In this document: piece by piece, positions 43,656-50,217 of the stretch | Position numbering within the stretch: position 1 is the stretch's first letter | Layout: the number at the start of each line of letters is the position of its first letter | NCBI GenBank assembly: GCA_910585735.1 | Contig: CAJUEU010000005.1 | Coordinates: 1 to 64,000 of the forward strand | Direction of reading: 5' to 3' | Source of the DNA: an uncultured Oscillospiraceae bacterium | Lineage (GTDB): Bacteria > Bacillota > Clostridia > Oscillospirales > Oscillospiraceae | DNA: 64,000 nt | Position numbers and translations under genes: made by a program | The notes under the pieces: model-generated | Seen by the model: only the letters and a program-made list of their open reading frames with translations | Database searches by the model: none | What the model was told of the DNA's origin: nothing

Positions 43656-44648
43656 ATGACGGAACAGCAACTGCGCCTGGAGGTGGCCGGCACCATCAAC
43701 GGATGGGTGGGAGCTACCAAGGGAAGCGCCAAGCACCTGGAGATCCTGGAGATCTACAACAACCACCGCCCCCTGGCGCGGGGCTACAAGGTCAAGGTCA
43801 CGGACGCCTACTGTGCCACCACCGTCAGCGCCGCCTACATCAAGGTGGGCATTGCCGAGTACACCGGGACGGAGTGCGGCGTGGGAGAGTACGTCCAGGA
43901 CGCCCAAAAGCGGGGCATTTGGGTGGAGAACGACGCCCACACCCCCAAGATCGGGGACGCCTGCGTGTACGACTGGGACGACAACGGCAAGGGCGACAAC
44001 ACCGGCGCCGGGGATCATATCGGCATTGTCACCCAGGTGGGCAACAGATCCTTTGTTGTCACCGAGGGCAACATGAGCGGCGGCAAGGTGGGCAAGCGGA
44101 CCATGGCCATCAATGGCCGGTACATACGGGGCTTTATCTGCCCGGACTTTGCGGCCATTGCCGCGAAGATGGGCGGGACCAAGCCGACGGCCCCCACCGC
44201 CCCCGCAGCGCCCACGGCGGCCAGATCCTACACGGTGAAGCCGGGGGACACCCTGGGCAAGATCGCCAGAGAGAACGGCACCACGGTGGACGACCTGGTG
44301 GCCATCAATGGGATCAAGAACAAGAACGTGATCCATGTGGGCCAGGTGATCTATTTGACCCCTGTGGCCGCCGCCTGTGGCAAGCTGGCCAAGCTGGGCG
44401 TGATCAATTCCCCGGATCTCTGGATCTCCAACGCAGAGAGCGGAAAGGTGGAATACCTGGGCGCCCTGCTGGTTAAGGCCGCCGAGGTTATCACCAAGGC
44501 GGGCACCCGCACCAAGACCTGGGAGGACGGCCTGGCCGCCCTGGTGGCCGCCGGAGTGGTCAACACCCCGGACTACTGGAAAAACAACATCAACACCCTG
44601 CCCAACCTGGGGGCGCTTATGTGTGCCCTGGGCGGGGCCATCAAATAA
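43656..44648 (+). CDS. CHAP-LysM endolysin-like protein
   Basis: 330 residues, GGAGG upstream. The first 165 residues look like a CHAP (NlpC/P60-related) amidase: Cys in DAYCATTVSAAYIKVG and His in GAGDHIGIVTQVG. A Thr/Ala/Pro linker leads to a LysM domain (YTVKPGDTLGKIARENGTTV, about 190-235). A C-terminal repeat-like region (PDLWISNAESG / PDYWKNNINTL) probably binds wall. It cleaves the peptide part of peptidoglycan at host lysis. Confidence 0.9.
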   Translation: MTEQQLRLEVAGTINGWVGATKGSAKHLEILEIYNNHRPLARGYKVKVTDAYCATTVSAAYIKVGIAEYTGTECGVGEYVQDAQKRGIWVENDAHTPKIGDACVYDWDDNGKGDNTGAGDHIGIVTQVGNRSFVVTEGNMSGGKVGKRTMAINGRYIRGFICPDFAAIAAKMGGTKPTAPTAPAAPTAARSYTVKPGDTLGKIARENGTTVDDLVAINGIKNKNVIHVGQVIYLTPVAAACGKLAKLGVINSPDLWISNAESGKVEYLGALLVKAAEVITKAGTRTKTWEDGLAALVAAGVVNTPDYWKNNINTLPNLGALMCALGGAIK

Positions 44649-44661
44649 GGAGGAACCGACA

Positions 44662-44988
44662 ATGGAAAACATCGTGCTGAACCTGCCGGCGGTCATTTCC
44701 GCCATCCTGCTGATCGTCGCCATCCTGGTGGTGATCACAAACATTATTGTGCAGGTGGTCAAAAAGGCCACCTGGGACAAGATCCCCACCAATCTGCTGG
44801 TGGTCATTGTGTCCATGCTCCTGACCGTGGGCGTGTTCCTGGCCATCTTCCAGATCCGGGCCGTGGCCATTACCTGGTACATGATTGCGGCGGTGCTGAT
44901 CCTGGGGATCTTTGTGGCGTATGCGGCTATGTTTGGATTTGATAAATTCCGCGAAGCCCTGGAGCAGATCAACAGGTACAAGAGATAA
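44662..44988 (+). CDS. Phage holin-like membrane protein
   Basis: 108 residues with three hydrophobic segments (AILLIVAILVVITNIIVQV, LLVVIVSMLLTVGVFLAIF, YMIAAVLILGIFVAYAAMF) and a polar end. It resembles phage holins that follow or precede the endolysin gene. AAGGAGGA precedes the start. Last gene of the right-arm late operon. Confidence 0.8.
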   Translation: MENIVLNLPAVISAILLIVAILVVITNIIVQVVKKATWDKIPTNLLVVIVSMLLTVGVFLAIFQIRAVAITWYMIAAVLILGIFVAYAAMFGFDKFREALEQINRYKR

Positions 44989-44993
44989 AGCGA

Positions 44994-45025
44994 ACCCCCG
45001 ACGCCAGACGGCGCCGGGGGTTTTT
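44994..45025 (+). terminator. Terminator after the holin gene
   Basis: CCCCCGACGCC...GGCGCCGGGGG hairpin followed by TTTTT, between the holin gene and the convergent 95-aa gene. Confidence 0.85.
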
Positions 45026-45312
45026 CATACCGCCACGGGGAACGGGATAATGTTGGAGCCGGTGGGCGCCTCCTCTGCGGGGGCCTCCTCCACCAACTCC
45101 CGGCAGGCCCGGAACACCGGGGCCATGCTGTACCGATCCGGGATGATAAATTCACCGTTGGGATCGGTGTAGATCTTTGCCCGGCGCTCCTTCCCATTCC
45201 GCCGGAACGTCACCGTTTGGGCCGTGCGCTTGACGATCTCCACTGTAAAGACACAATTATGATCGCAGGCGCTGGTGTCGTAGTATTTCTTGCCAACTTC
45301 AAAAGTGGTCAT
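45025..45312 (-). CDS. Uncharacterised small element protein
   Basis: 95 residues from ATG 45312 (MTTFEVGKKYYDTSACDHNC), with TTGGAGG upstream. A beta-rich small domain (FTVEIVKRTAQTVTF...RRAKI) and an acidic tail. Common style in Clostridial mobile elements, function unknown. The start overlaps the preceding 31-aa ORF by ATGA. Confidence 0.75.
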   Translation of the reverse strand: MTTFEVGKKYYDTSACDHNCVFTVEIVKRTAQTVTFRRNGKERRAKIYTDPNGEFIIPDRYSMAPVFRACRELVEEAPAEEAPTGSNIIPFPVAV

Positions 45313-45404
45313 TTTCCAAACCTCCAAGAAATGATTTTGCGGAACAGCCGCCGGAGCGGGACGAACATGGACACATACAGGGCGAGGGAAAATATAAACC
45401 TCAT
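45309..45404 (-). CDS. 31-residue membrane peptide
   Basis: ATG 45404 to TGA 45309, MRFIFSLALYVSMFVPLRRL then a basic end. AGGAGG lies 7 nt upstream. One short hydrophobic helix. It overlaps the 95-aa gene by ATGA, which supports translation. Confidence 0.55.
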   Translation of the reverse strand: MRFIFSLALYVSMFVPLRRLFRKIISWRFGK

Positions 45405-45449
45405 TCCGAAAACCTCCTATTGACAAATGGCCGGGTTTGCTTTATATTT

Positions 45450-45479
45450 GGGGTGCGGAGGTTTGGGCCTCCGCACCCC
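45450..45479 (-). terminator. Hairpin between the 43-aa and 31-aa ORFs
   Basis: A perfect 12-bp stem (45450-45461 and 45468-45479) without a long U run; may attenuate transcription from the 45651 promoter. Confidence 0.5.
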
Positions 45480-45486
45480 TGGCCCT

Positions 45487-45618
45487 TTACCAACCAAGCA
45501 ATTTAGCGATTGCCAAGGTTGCGAGGCCGGACACCGTACCAGCGAGAATGTCAGCCGCTAACTGTTTCATTCTCCTGGCCGCCGTCGGATTTTTCCGGCG
45601 GCGTTTTTTCTTTCTCAT
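45487..45618 (-). CDS. 43-residue basic/hydrophobic peptide under a repressor-controlled promoter
   Basis: ATG 45618 to TAA 45487: MRKKKRRRKNPTAARRMKQL followed by ADILAGTVSGLATLAIAKLL. GGGGGTGG is 8 nt upstream and a consensus promoter lies at 45651-45679. A basic N terminus followed by one hydrophobic helix could be a membrane peptide. It is the first gene of the minus-strand side of the repressor switch. Confidence 0.6.
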   Translation of the reverse strand: MRKKKRRRKNPTAARRMKQLAADILAGTVSGLATLAIAKLLGW

Positions 45619-45650
45619 TTTGACCACCCCCTTTCCTTTAGGATGATTAA

Positions 45651-45679
45651 ATTATACACCGTTAAAGGTGCATAGTCAA
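45651..45679 (-). promoter_or_regulatory. Minus-strand promoter of the element's switch
   Basis: TTGACT (45679-45674), 17-bp spacer, TATAAT (45656-45651). The operator half-site AGGTGCATA (45666-45674) lies in the spacer. Confidence 0.85.
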
Positions 45680-45721
45680 TCGGCAATATACACGAAATAA
45701 GGAGCATATTTTTGTGTGAAA

Positions 45722-45757
45722 TATGCACTTTACAAGGTGCATATTATGTGGTAGAAT
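45722..45757 (+). promoter_or_regulatory. Operator and plus-strand promoter of the XRE repressor gene
   Basis: A palindrome of TATGCAC..GTGCATA type covers 45722-45743 and includes the -35 box TTTACA (45729-45734); 17 bp later comes TAGAAT (45752-45757). Together with the half-site at 45666 this is a typical repressor operator set. Confidence 0.8.
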
Positions 45758-45781
45758 ACAGGCACAAAGGAGGGGACGACA

Positions 45782-45982
45782 ATGGCCATCAGCTACCAAG
45801 GAGCATTTGACAGAATGAAAGCAGCAGGGGTCACGACGTATCGGATCCGAAAGGAAAACATAATGTCCCAAAGCACCCTGCAAAAGCTACGCGAGGGCAG
45901 GCCGGTGTCTACGGAAGCAATAGAGCGGCTGTGCCTCCTGCTGAACTGCACCCCCAACGACGTGATGGAGATTGTCCGCTGA
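45782..45982 (+). CDS. Small XRE-family repressor of the element
   Basis: 66 residues (MAISYQGAFDRMKAAGVTTY). The helix-turn-helix runs from YRIRKENIMSQSTLQKLREG through VSTEAIERLCLLLNCTPNDV, the Cro-like DUF739/HTH_26 style. AAGGAGGGG precedes the start. Divergent from the 43-aa gene across the shared operator, so it probably controls both. Confidence 0.85.
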   Translation: MAISYQGAFDRMKAAGVTTYRIRKENIMSQSTLQKLREGRPVSTEAIERLCLLLNCTPNDVMEIVR

Positions 45983-46128
45983 CCGAGCGGGAAGCAGTTA
46001 CAACGGGAAAATAATTGTATAAAGCCCCCAAAGGGCCTGAAATTCAGGATATTACAACGGCCTTAAACGCCGAAATGTGCTAATATCAAGAAAAATTCAG
46101 GTTATAGCCACGCCGAAGGGGGGCGCCC

Positions 46129-46371
46129 ATGAAATTTTACGATCATCCAGGAAAACGGAACGTCTGCGGGGATCGAATAAGGGAGGCCCGACTGCGGCAA
46201 CGTCTTTCCCAAACCGACCTGTGCCGAAAACTCCAGCTGGTGGGCATAGGGATGAACCGGGACTGCATAAGTAAAATCGAGAGCGGGGATCGGTTCGTGG
46301 CTGATTTTGAAGTGATCACCATGGCGGACGTGCTGGAGGTCCCCGTGCTGTGGCTACTGGGCATAGAATAA
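46129..46371 (+). CDS. Second XRE-family regulator of the element
   Basis: 80 residues (MKFYDHPGKRNVCGDRIREA) with RLRQRLSQTDLCRKLQLVGI and ISKIESGDRFVADFEV, ending VPVLWLLGIE. A CI/Cro-like DNA-binding protein of a type common in Firmicutes. Followed by a terminator (46372-46404). The 146-bp gap before it holds two TTACAACGG repeats that may be binding sites. Confidence 0.85.
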   Translation: MKFYDHPGKRNVCGDRIREARLRQRLSQTDLCRKLQLVGIGMNRDCISKIESGDRFVADFEVITMADVLEVPVLWLLGIE

Positions 46372-46404
46372 AGCGGCGTGGTGAGGAATACCACGCCGCT
46401 TTTT
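46372..46404 (+). terminator. Terminator after the second XRE gene
   Basis: AGCGGCGTGG (46372-46381) pairs with CCACGCCGCT (46391-46400), followed by TTTT. Confidence 0.88.
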
Positions 46405-46427
46405 CTGCGGCAGAAAGGGCCGGGCCT

Positions 46428-47468
46428 ATGAATTACAAGGGGTATAAACAACTGCAATATGAGGACCGCCTGCGGATCGAGGGCGCCATGCGGACGGGCG
46501 CAAAGGTGGCAGACATAGCGCGGGAGATCGGCGTGTGCAAAAGGACAATATACTATGAAATTAAACGGGGCCTGTGCGTCCAGCAGCGAGAGGGGTATAT
46601 TTTTGAGGAGGTCTACTGCGCCGACGTGGCCGAGGCAAAATATCAGGAAAACCTCCGGGCAAAAGGCCCGGACATAAAGCTGGGCAAGGACCACGAATTT
46701 GCCGACTTTGTGGAGTACATGATCATACACAAACGATTTTCCCCCGGTGCCCTTCTGGCGTTCATTGAGGAGCAGGGGCTGGTATTCAACACCCACATAT
46801 GCGAAACCACCCTGTACAATTATATATATCGGGGGGACGTATTCCTGGAGTTAAACGAGACCCACCTGCTTTATAAGGGGAAACGACGCCCAGCACCAGA
46901 GGAAAGGAAAGAATGGTCGAACCAGCCGAAGGGTGCCACCATCGAGGACCGCCCGCCGGAGGTATGGACGCGCCAGACGTTTGGCCACTGGGAAATGGAC
47001 AGCGTGATGGGGCCAGTGGGAACCAGCGCCGCCCTGCTGGTGCTGACCGAGCGGCTGACCCGCATGGGAATTGTGATCCGGGTGCCGGACCACACGGCGG
47101 AAAGCGTGGTCCGGGCCATGGATCGGCTGGAGCGGAAAATGGGAAAACATTTTCGCCGGATCTTCCGCACCATTACCGTGGACAACGGCACGGAGTTTTC
47201 GGACTGTGCGGGCATGGAGAAGTCATGCAGGACGAAGCGGCGAAGAACGAGAATATACTATTGCCACCCATACTCCCCAAACGAGCGGGGCAGCAACGAG
47301 AACATGAACAGGATCCTGCGGCGGTTCTTCCCCAAGGGTGTCAGCTTTGACGAAGTGACACCGGCGGAGGTTGCCCAGGCGGAGGAGTGGATGAACAACT
47401 ACCCCCGCGAGATCCTGGGCTGGAGATCGTCTGCCTCCCTCTTTGCAGAGTACACACAGGTGGCATAA
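46428..47468 (+). CDS. IS30-family DDE transposase
   Basis: 346 residues starting MNYKGYKQLQYEDRLRIEGA. An N-terminal IS30 HTH (AREIGVCKRTIYYEIKRG), then the integrase core with HWEMDSVMG (first Asp), TVDNGTEF (second Asp) and RGSNENMNRILRRFFPKG (Glu). No IS30-type terminal inverted repeats were seen immediately around the gene, so it looks like the element's own recombinase rather than a separate insertion sequence. It is the last gene before the right direct repeat. Confidence 0.92.
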   Translation: MNYKGYKQLQYEDRLRIEGAMRTGAKVADIAREIGVCKRTIYYEIKRGLCVQQREGYIFEEVYCADVAEAKYQENLRAKGPDIKLGKDHEFADFVEYMIIHKRFSPGALLAFIEEQGLVFNTHICETTLYNYIYRGDVFLELNETHLLYKGKRRPAPEERKEWSNQPKGATIEDRPPEVWTRQTFGHWEMDSVMGPVGTSAALLVLTERLTRMGIVIRVPDHTAESVVRAMDRLERKMGKHFRRIFRTITVDNGTEFSDCAGMEKSCRTKRRRTRIYYCHPYSPNERGSNENMNRILRRFFPKGVSFDEVTPAEVAQAEEWMNNYPREILGWRSSASLFAEYTQVA

Positions 47469-47557
47469 AAACGGAATACAAAGAAACGGGATCCGGGGCC
47501 GCTCCTGGCCGCCGGTGTCATTTTCATGCCCTCAAAGCGCAAAAGGCTACAAAATAA

Positions 47558-47584
47558 GGCCGCCACGGTTCCGTGGCGGCCTAT
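47558..47584 (+). terminator. Hairpin after the transposase gene
   Basis: Perfect 11-bp stem GGCCGCCACGG/CCGTGGCGGCC with a 2-nt loop, tail TATCTTTCG. The rest of 47469-47642 is AT-rich and holds no gene. Confidence 0.65.
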
Positions 47585-47642
47585 CTTTCGGGGTCATAAA
47601 AAATATTTTTTAATATTTTGCAACTAATGCTTGACTTTTTTG

Positions 47643-47657
47643 AAATATATTGTTTTC
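47643..47657 (+). repeat. Right 15-bp direct repeat of the element
   Basis: AAATATATTGTTTTC, identical to 33479-33493; 12 bp further right begins the terminator of flavoprotein 3. Confidence 0.85.
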
Positions 47658-47669
47658 GCAAAATGAACA

Positions 47670-47700
47670 GCAGCCCGGCGGGAAAATCCCGCCGGGCTGC
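47670..47700 (-). terminator. Terminator of flavoprotein 3
   Basis: Perfect 13-bp stem (47670-47682 and 47688-47700). The element's right repeat abuts its distal side. Confidence 0.75.
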
Positions 47701-47730
47701 TTGCCTGATGCGCAGTATAGCTTTACGGTA

Positions 47731-50025
47731 TTACTTGTTGGCGGCGGCGTTGGCGCCCGCCAGACGACCGGAGGTAAGGACCCAGCCCTGAGCGGCGCCG
47801 CCGTAGGTCACGTAGGCATCCTGGTTGGAAAAGAGCACCCCCATAGAATCCTGGCCCACGGCAAAGAGGTTGGCAATCGCGGTGCCGTCCTCCTTCACCA
47901 CATTCATCTTCTCATTGACCTCCAGGCCTCCGCAGGTGCCGTAGTAATAGCCGGCGCCGGCGATGGCGTAGATGGGACCGGTCATGCCGTCGGCAGCCTT
48001 AGCCAGCTTGTCGGCATCCACGCCGATCAGCTTGGCCAACTCGGCCACGGAGTCAGCCTTGAACACGTCGCTGTACTTGGTGCCCACAGCCAGGATCTCG
48101 TCCAGATCGGCCACGGGGGTGTTGGCCTCCAGCTTGCCGCCCTGGCCGCGCATGGCGGAGGCGGGGTTCGCCAGGCCCTTGGCCTTGATCTCGTCCAGCT
48201 GAGCCTGGGTGTAGAGGACAAAATAGGTGTCCCCGCCCTTCCAGTTGTCGAAGGCCAGGTTGGTGGAGGTCTCCATAAAGGTCTCGCCGTTGATACCGAT
48301 AATAGGAGCCTCGGTGTTCATCACCAGAGCGGTGAGGGCAGCCTTCTGGTTGGCGGTAAGCTCCTCAGTCTTGATGATGTTCTTCACGTTGCACATATGG
48401 ACCATGCCGGGCATATCCTCGTTGTAGAGGGCACCGCCGGCGCTGAGGCCCATGTTGACACCGGCGCCCTTGTTCTGCGTCATGGCCTCAAAATTGAAGG
48501 TGCCGCCCATGTACTTCTCGGTCATCTCGCTGTTGCCCAGGAAGCCGCCGGTGGCCAGGATCACGTTCTTGCCGTAGACCTCGTAGGTGGTGCCGTCCCA
48601 GTAGGTGGCCTTCACACCCTTGACCTGGCCGTTCTCCAGAATGAGCTCGGTGGCGGTGAGCTCCAGCTTGTAGTCATTCTTGGCGTTCATGGCCTTGGCC
48701 TTCTCCACGGCGGCGGTCATCATGTCGGTCTTGCTGCCCTGGTACACGGCCCAGACCTTCCACATCTTGGGGTGGAAGAAGGCCCGGATATCGCCGAAGC
48801 TGAATTCATAGTTGTTGATGAGCCAGTCCATGGTCTCGCCGGACTCGTTGACGAAGAGCCGGACCATCTCCTCCTTGGCGTCACCACGGCAATACTCCAG
48901 CCAGTCGGTGATCAGGTCCTCTTCCTCCAGGAACTTCTCGCCGTTGTTCTGGGCGTCCATCTTGGTCTTGGGGTTGATGGCCATGGGGCCGGAAACGGTG
49001 GCCGAGGTGCCGCCGATTTTGCCTGCGGTCTCCATGCCAAAGACGGCGGCGCCGTTCTCAGCAGCCGAAATGTAGCTGGACATGCCGGAGCCGCCCAGGC
49101 CCACCACGATGACGTCATAGCCCTCCAGCTTTACGGTGTCGGTCTTCTTCTCCACGGGGGAATACCACTCCGAGCGCTTGCCGCCGGCCTGCTCAATGGC
49201 ATTGCCCACAGCCTGGAGCACCGCGTTGGAGGAGGCGGTGGCGCCGCCGATGGCATCCACATCCAGAGACTGGTTCTCCAGGATCCGAGGGATCAGGCGG
49301 TCGGTGACAGTCTTGAGGATCTCAGGGGTCTCGGTGTTCTCACCCACGGCAATGTCGGCGAGCTTGCCGCCCTTGATGGTCACGGTCACGGCCATGGGGC
49401 CGTTGATGCTGTGGCCCACCACGGAGGTAGCGTAGGTGCCGTCAGCCACGGGGGCCTTGGTGGCCTCCCGGACGGTGGCCTGCGCCAGAGCATCGGCCAC
49501 GGCCACTTTCACGGCGTTGGAGGTGGCAGTGGCACCGGCCACGGCGTCCAGCTTGGCGCCCTTGGCCTTGGCACTCTCGGCCAGCGTGGGCAGAGCGGCG
49601 CCGCCAATGGCGGGAGTCTCCCCAGCGCCAGCCAGGGTCACATCCACCACATTGAACTCATCCACGGTGACGGTGGCGGTAACGTCGCCCCCGAAGCCCT
49701 TGGCCGTGGCGGTGTAGGTGCCGGCCTTATAAATGGCGGGCACGCCGGAAAGCTTCACAGTGTTGGTGGCCTCGTCCCACTCCACGTTCACGCCCATGAG
49801 CTCGGAAAAATAGCGGAGGGGCACATAGGTAGAGTTGTTGTAGATAAAGGTCTCCACCTCGTTGCCATTCACGTCCACGGGAGTGCTCTTGGTCCCATTG
49901 ACCGTGATGGTCACGCCGGGGAAGATGGTAACGGTCTTCCCACTGGCGGCCATGGCCGCCGTCCCCAGCACCAGGGCCAAGACCAGCCCAACGGCAATGG
50001 CTCTGAACTTCTTCATGTTCTTCAT
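47731..50025 (-). CDS. Exported FMN-bind/FAD flavoprotein reductase 3
   Basis: 764 residues from ATG 50025. Signal peptide (AIAVGLVLALVLGTAAMAAS), copper-amine-oxidase-N domain (NNSTYVPLRYFSELMGVN), two FMN_bind domains with DAVAGATATS and DAIGGATASS, then FAD_binding_2 (VIVVGLGGSGMSSYISAAEN, less canonical GxGxxG) ending GGAAQGWVLTSGRLAG. The layout is closest to flavoprotein 1. It should act outside the membrane with FMN attached by ApbE, which is not encoded in the window. Own promoter and terminator; no transporter or quinone oxidase beside it. Acceptor unknown. Confidence 0.85.
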   Translation of the reverse strand: MKNMKKFRAIAVGLVLALVLGTAAMAASGKTVTIFPGVTITVNGTKSTPVDVNGNEVETFIYNNSTYVPLRYFSELMGVNVEWDEATNTVKLSGVPAIYKAGTYTATAKGFGGDVTATVTVDEFNVVDVTLAGAGETPAIGGAALPTLAESAKAKGAKLDAVAGATATSNAVKVAVADALAQATVREATKAPVADGTYATSVVGHSINGPMAVTVTIKGGKLADIAVGENTETPEILKTVTDRLIPRILENQSLDVDAIGGATASSNAVLQAVGNAIEQAGGKRSEWYSPVEKKTDTVKLEGYDVIVVGLGGSGMSSYISAAENGAAVFGMETAGKIGGTSATVSGPMAINPKTKMDAQNNGEKFLEEEDLITDWLEYCRGDAKEEMVRLFVNESGETMDWLINNYEFSFGDIRAFFHPKMWKVWAVYQGSKTDMMTAAVEKAKAMNAKNDYKLELTATELILENGQVKGVKATYWDGTTYEVYGKNVILATGGFLGNSEMTEKYMGGTFNFEAMTQNKGAGVNMGLSAGGALYNEDMPGMVHMCNVKNIIKTEELTANQKAALTALVMNTEAPIIGINGETFMETSTNLAFDNWKGGDTYFVLYTQAQLDEIKAKGLANPASAMRGQGGKLEANTPVADLDEILAVGTKYSDVFKADSVAELAKLIGVDADKLAKAADGMTGPIYAIAGAGYYYGTCGGLEVNEKMNVVKEDGTAIANLFAVGQDSMGVLFSNQDAYVTYGGAAQGWVLTSGRLAGANAAANK

Positions 50026-50086
50026 GTAACAGTACACCTTTCCTTCCTATTTTTTTGTTTGCTTCGGAACATTTAACACCGTAGTT

Positions 50087-50114
50087 ATTATAGCAAATTT
50101 CACACAGGTGTCAA
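50087..50114 (-). promoter_or_regulatory. Promoter of flavoprotein 3
   Basis: Minus-strand TTGACA (50114-50109), 16-bp spacer, TATAAT (50092-50087). Confidence 0.88.
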
Positions 50115-50140
50115 TAAAAGAAAAAATTTTTCGTACCCTT

Positions 50141-50181
50141 AAAAAAGTACAGCGCCGGCCCAAATTTTTGGGCCGGCGCTG
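50141..50181 (-). terminator. Terminator of flavoprotein 4
   Basis: 12-bp stem (50150-50161 and 50170-50181), followed on the minus strand by TACTTTTTT. Confidence 0.88.
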
Positions 50182-50217
50182 CCATACGCAAACGATCAAA
50201 AGAAGCTATTCTGTCCC

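Larger units (their letters stand above)
33479..47657. mobile_element. 14.2-kb phage-derived transposase element
   Basis: The perfect 15-bp direct repeat AAATATATTGTTTTC occurs at 33479-33493 and 47643-47657. Outside it lie the flavoprotein 2 promoter and the flavoprotein 3 terminator, parts of one paralog cluster. Inside it almost all genes are phage-like and overlap by ATGA: HTH, unknown ORFs, MT-A70, HD, transglycosylase, two beta-class methyltransferases, Rep-like remnant, C5 methyltransferase remnant, XkdX, holins, CHAP/LysM endolysin, repressors and an IS30-type transposase. No terminase, portal, capsid, tail tube or tyrosine/serine integrase is found. The repeat length is like an att core rather than a 2-3 bp IS30 target duplication, so the mechanism of integration is open. 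Best reading: a decayed prophage or phage satellite. Confidence 0.85.

Noticed and set aside
46428..47657. The transposase as an independent IS30 insertion inside a prophage
   Set aside because: No IS30-type inverted repeats are seen directly around the gene, and it ends just before the element's own boundary repeat. It cannot be excluded without comparison.
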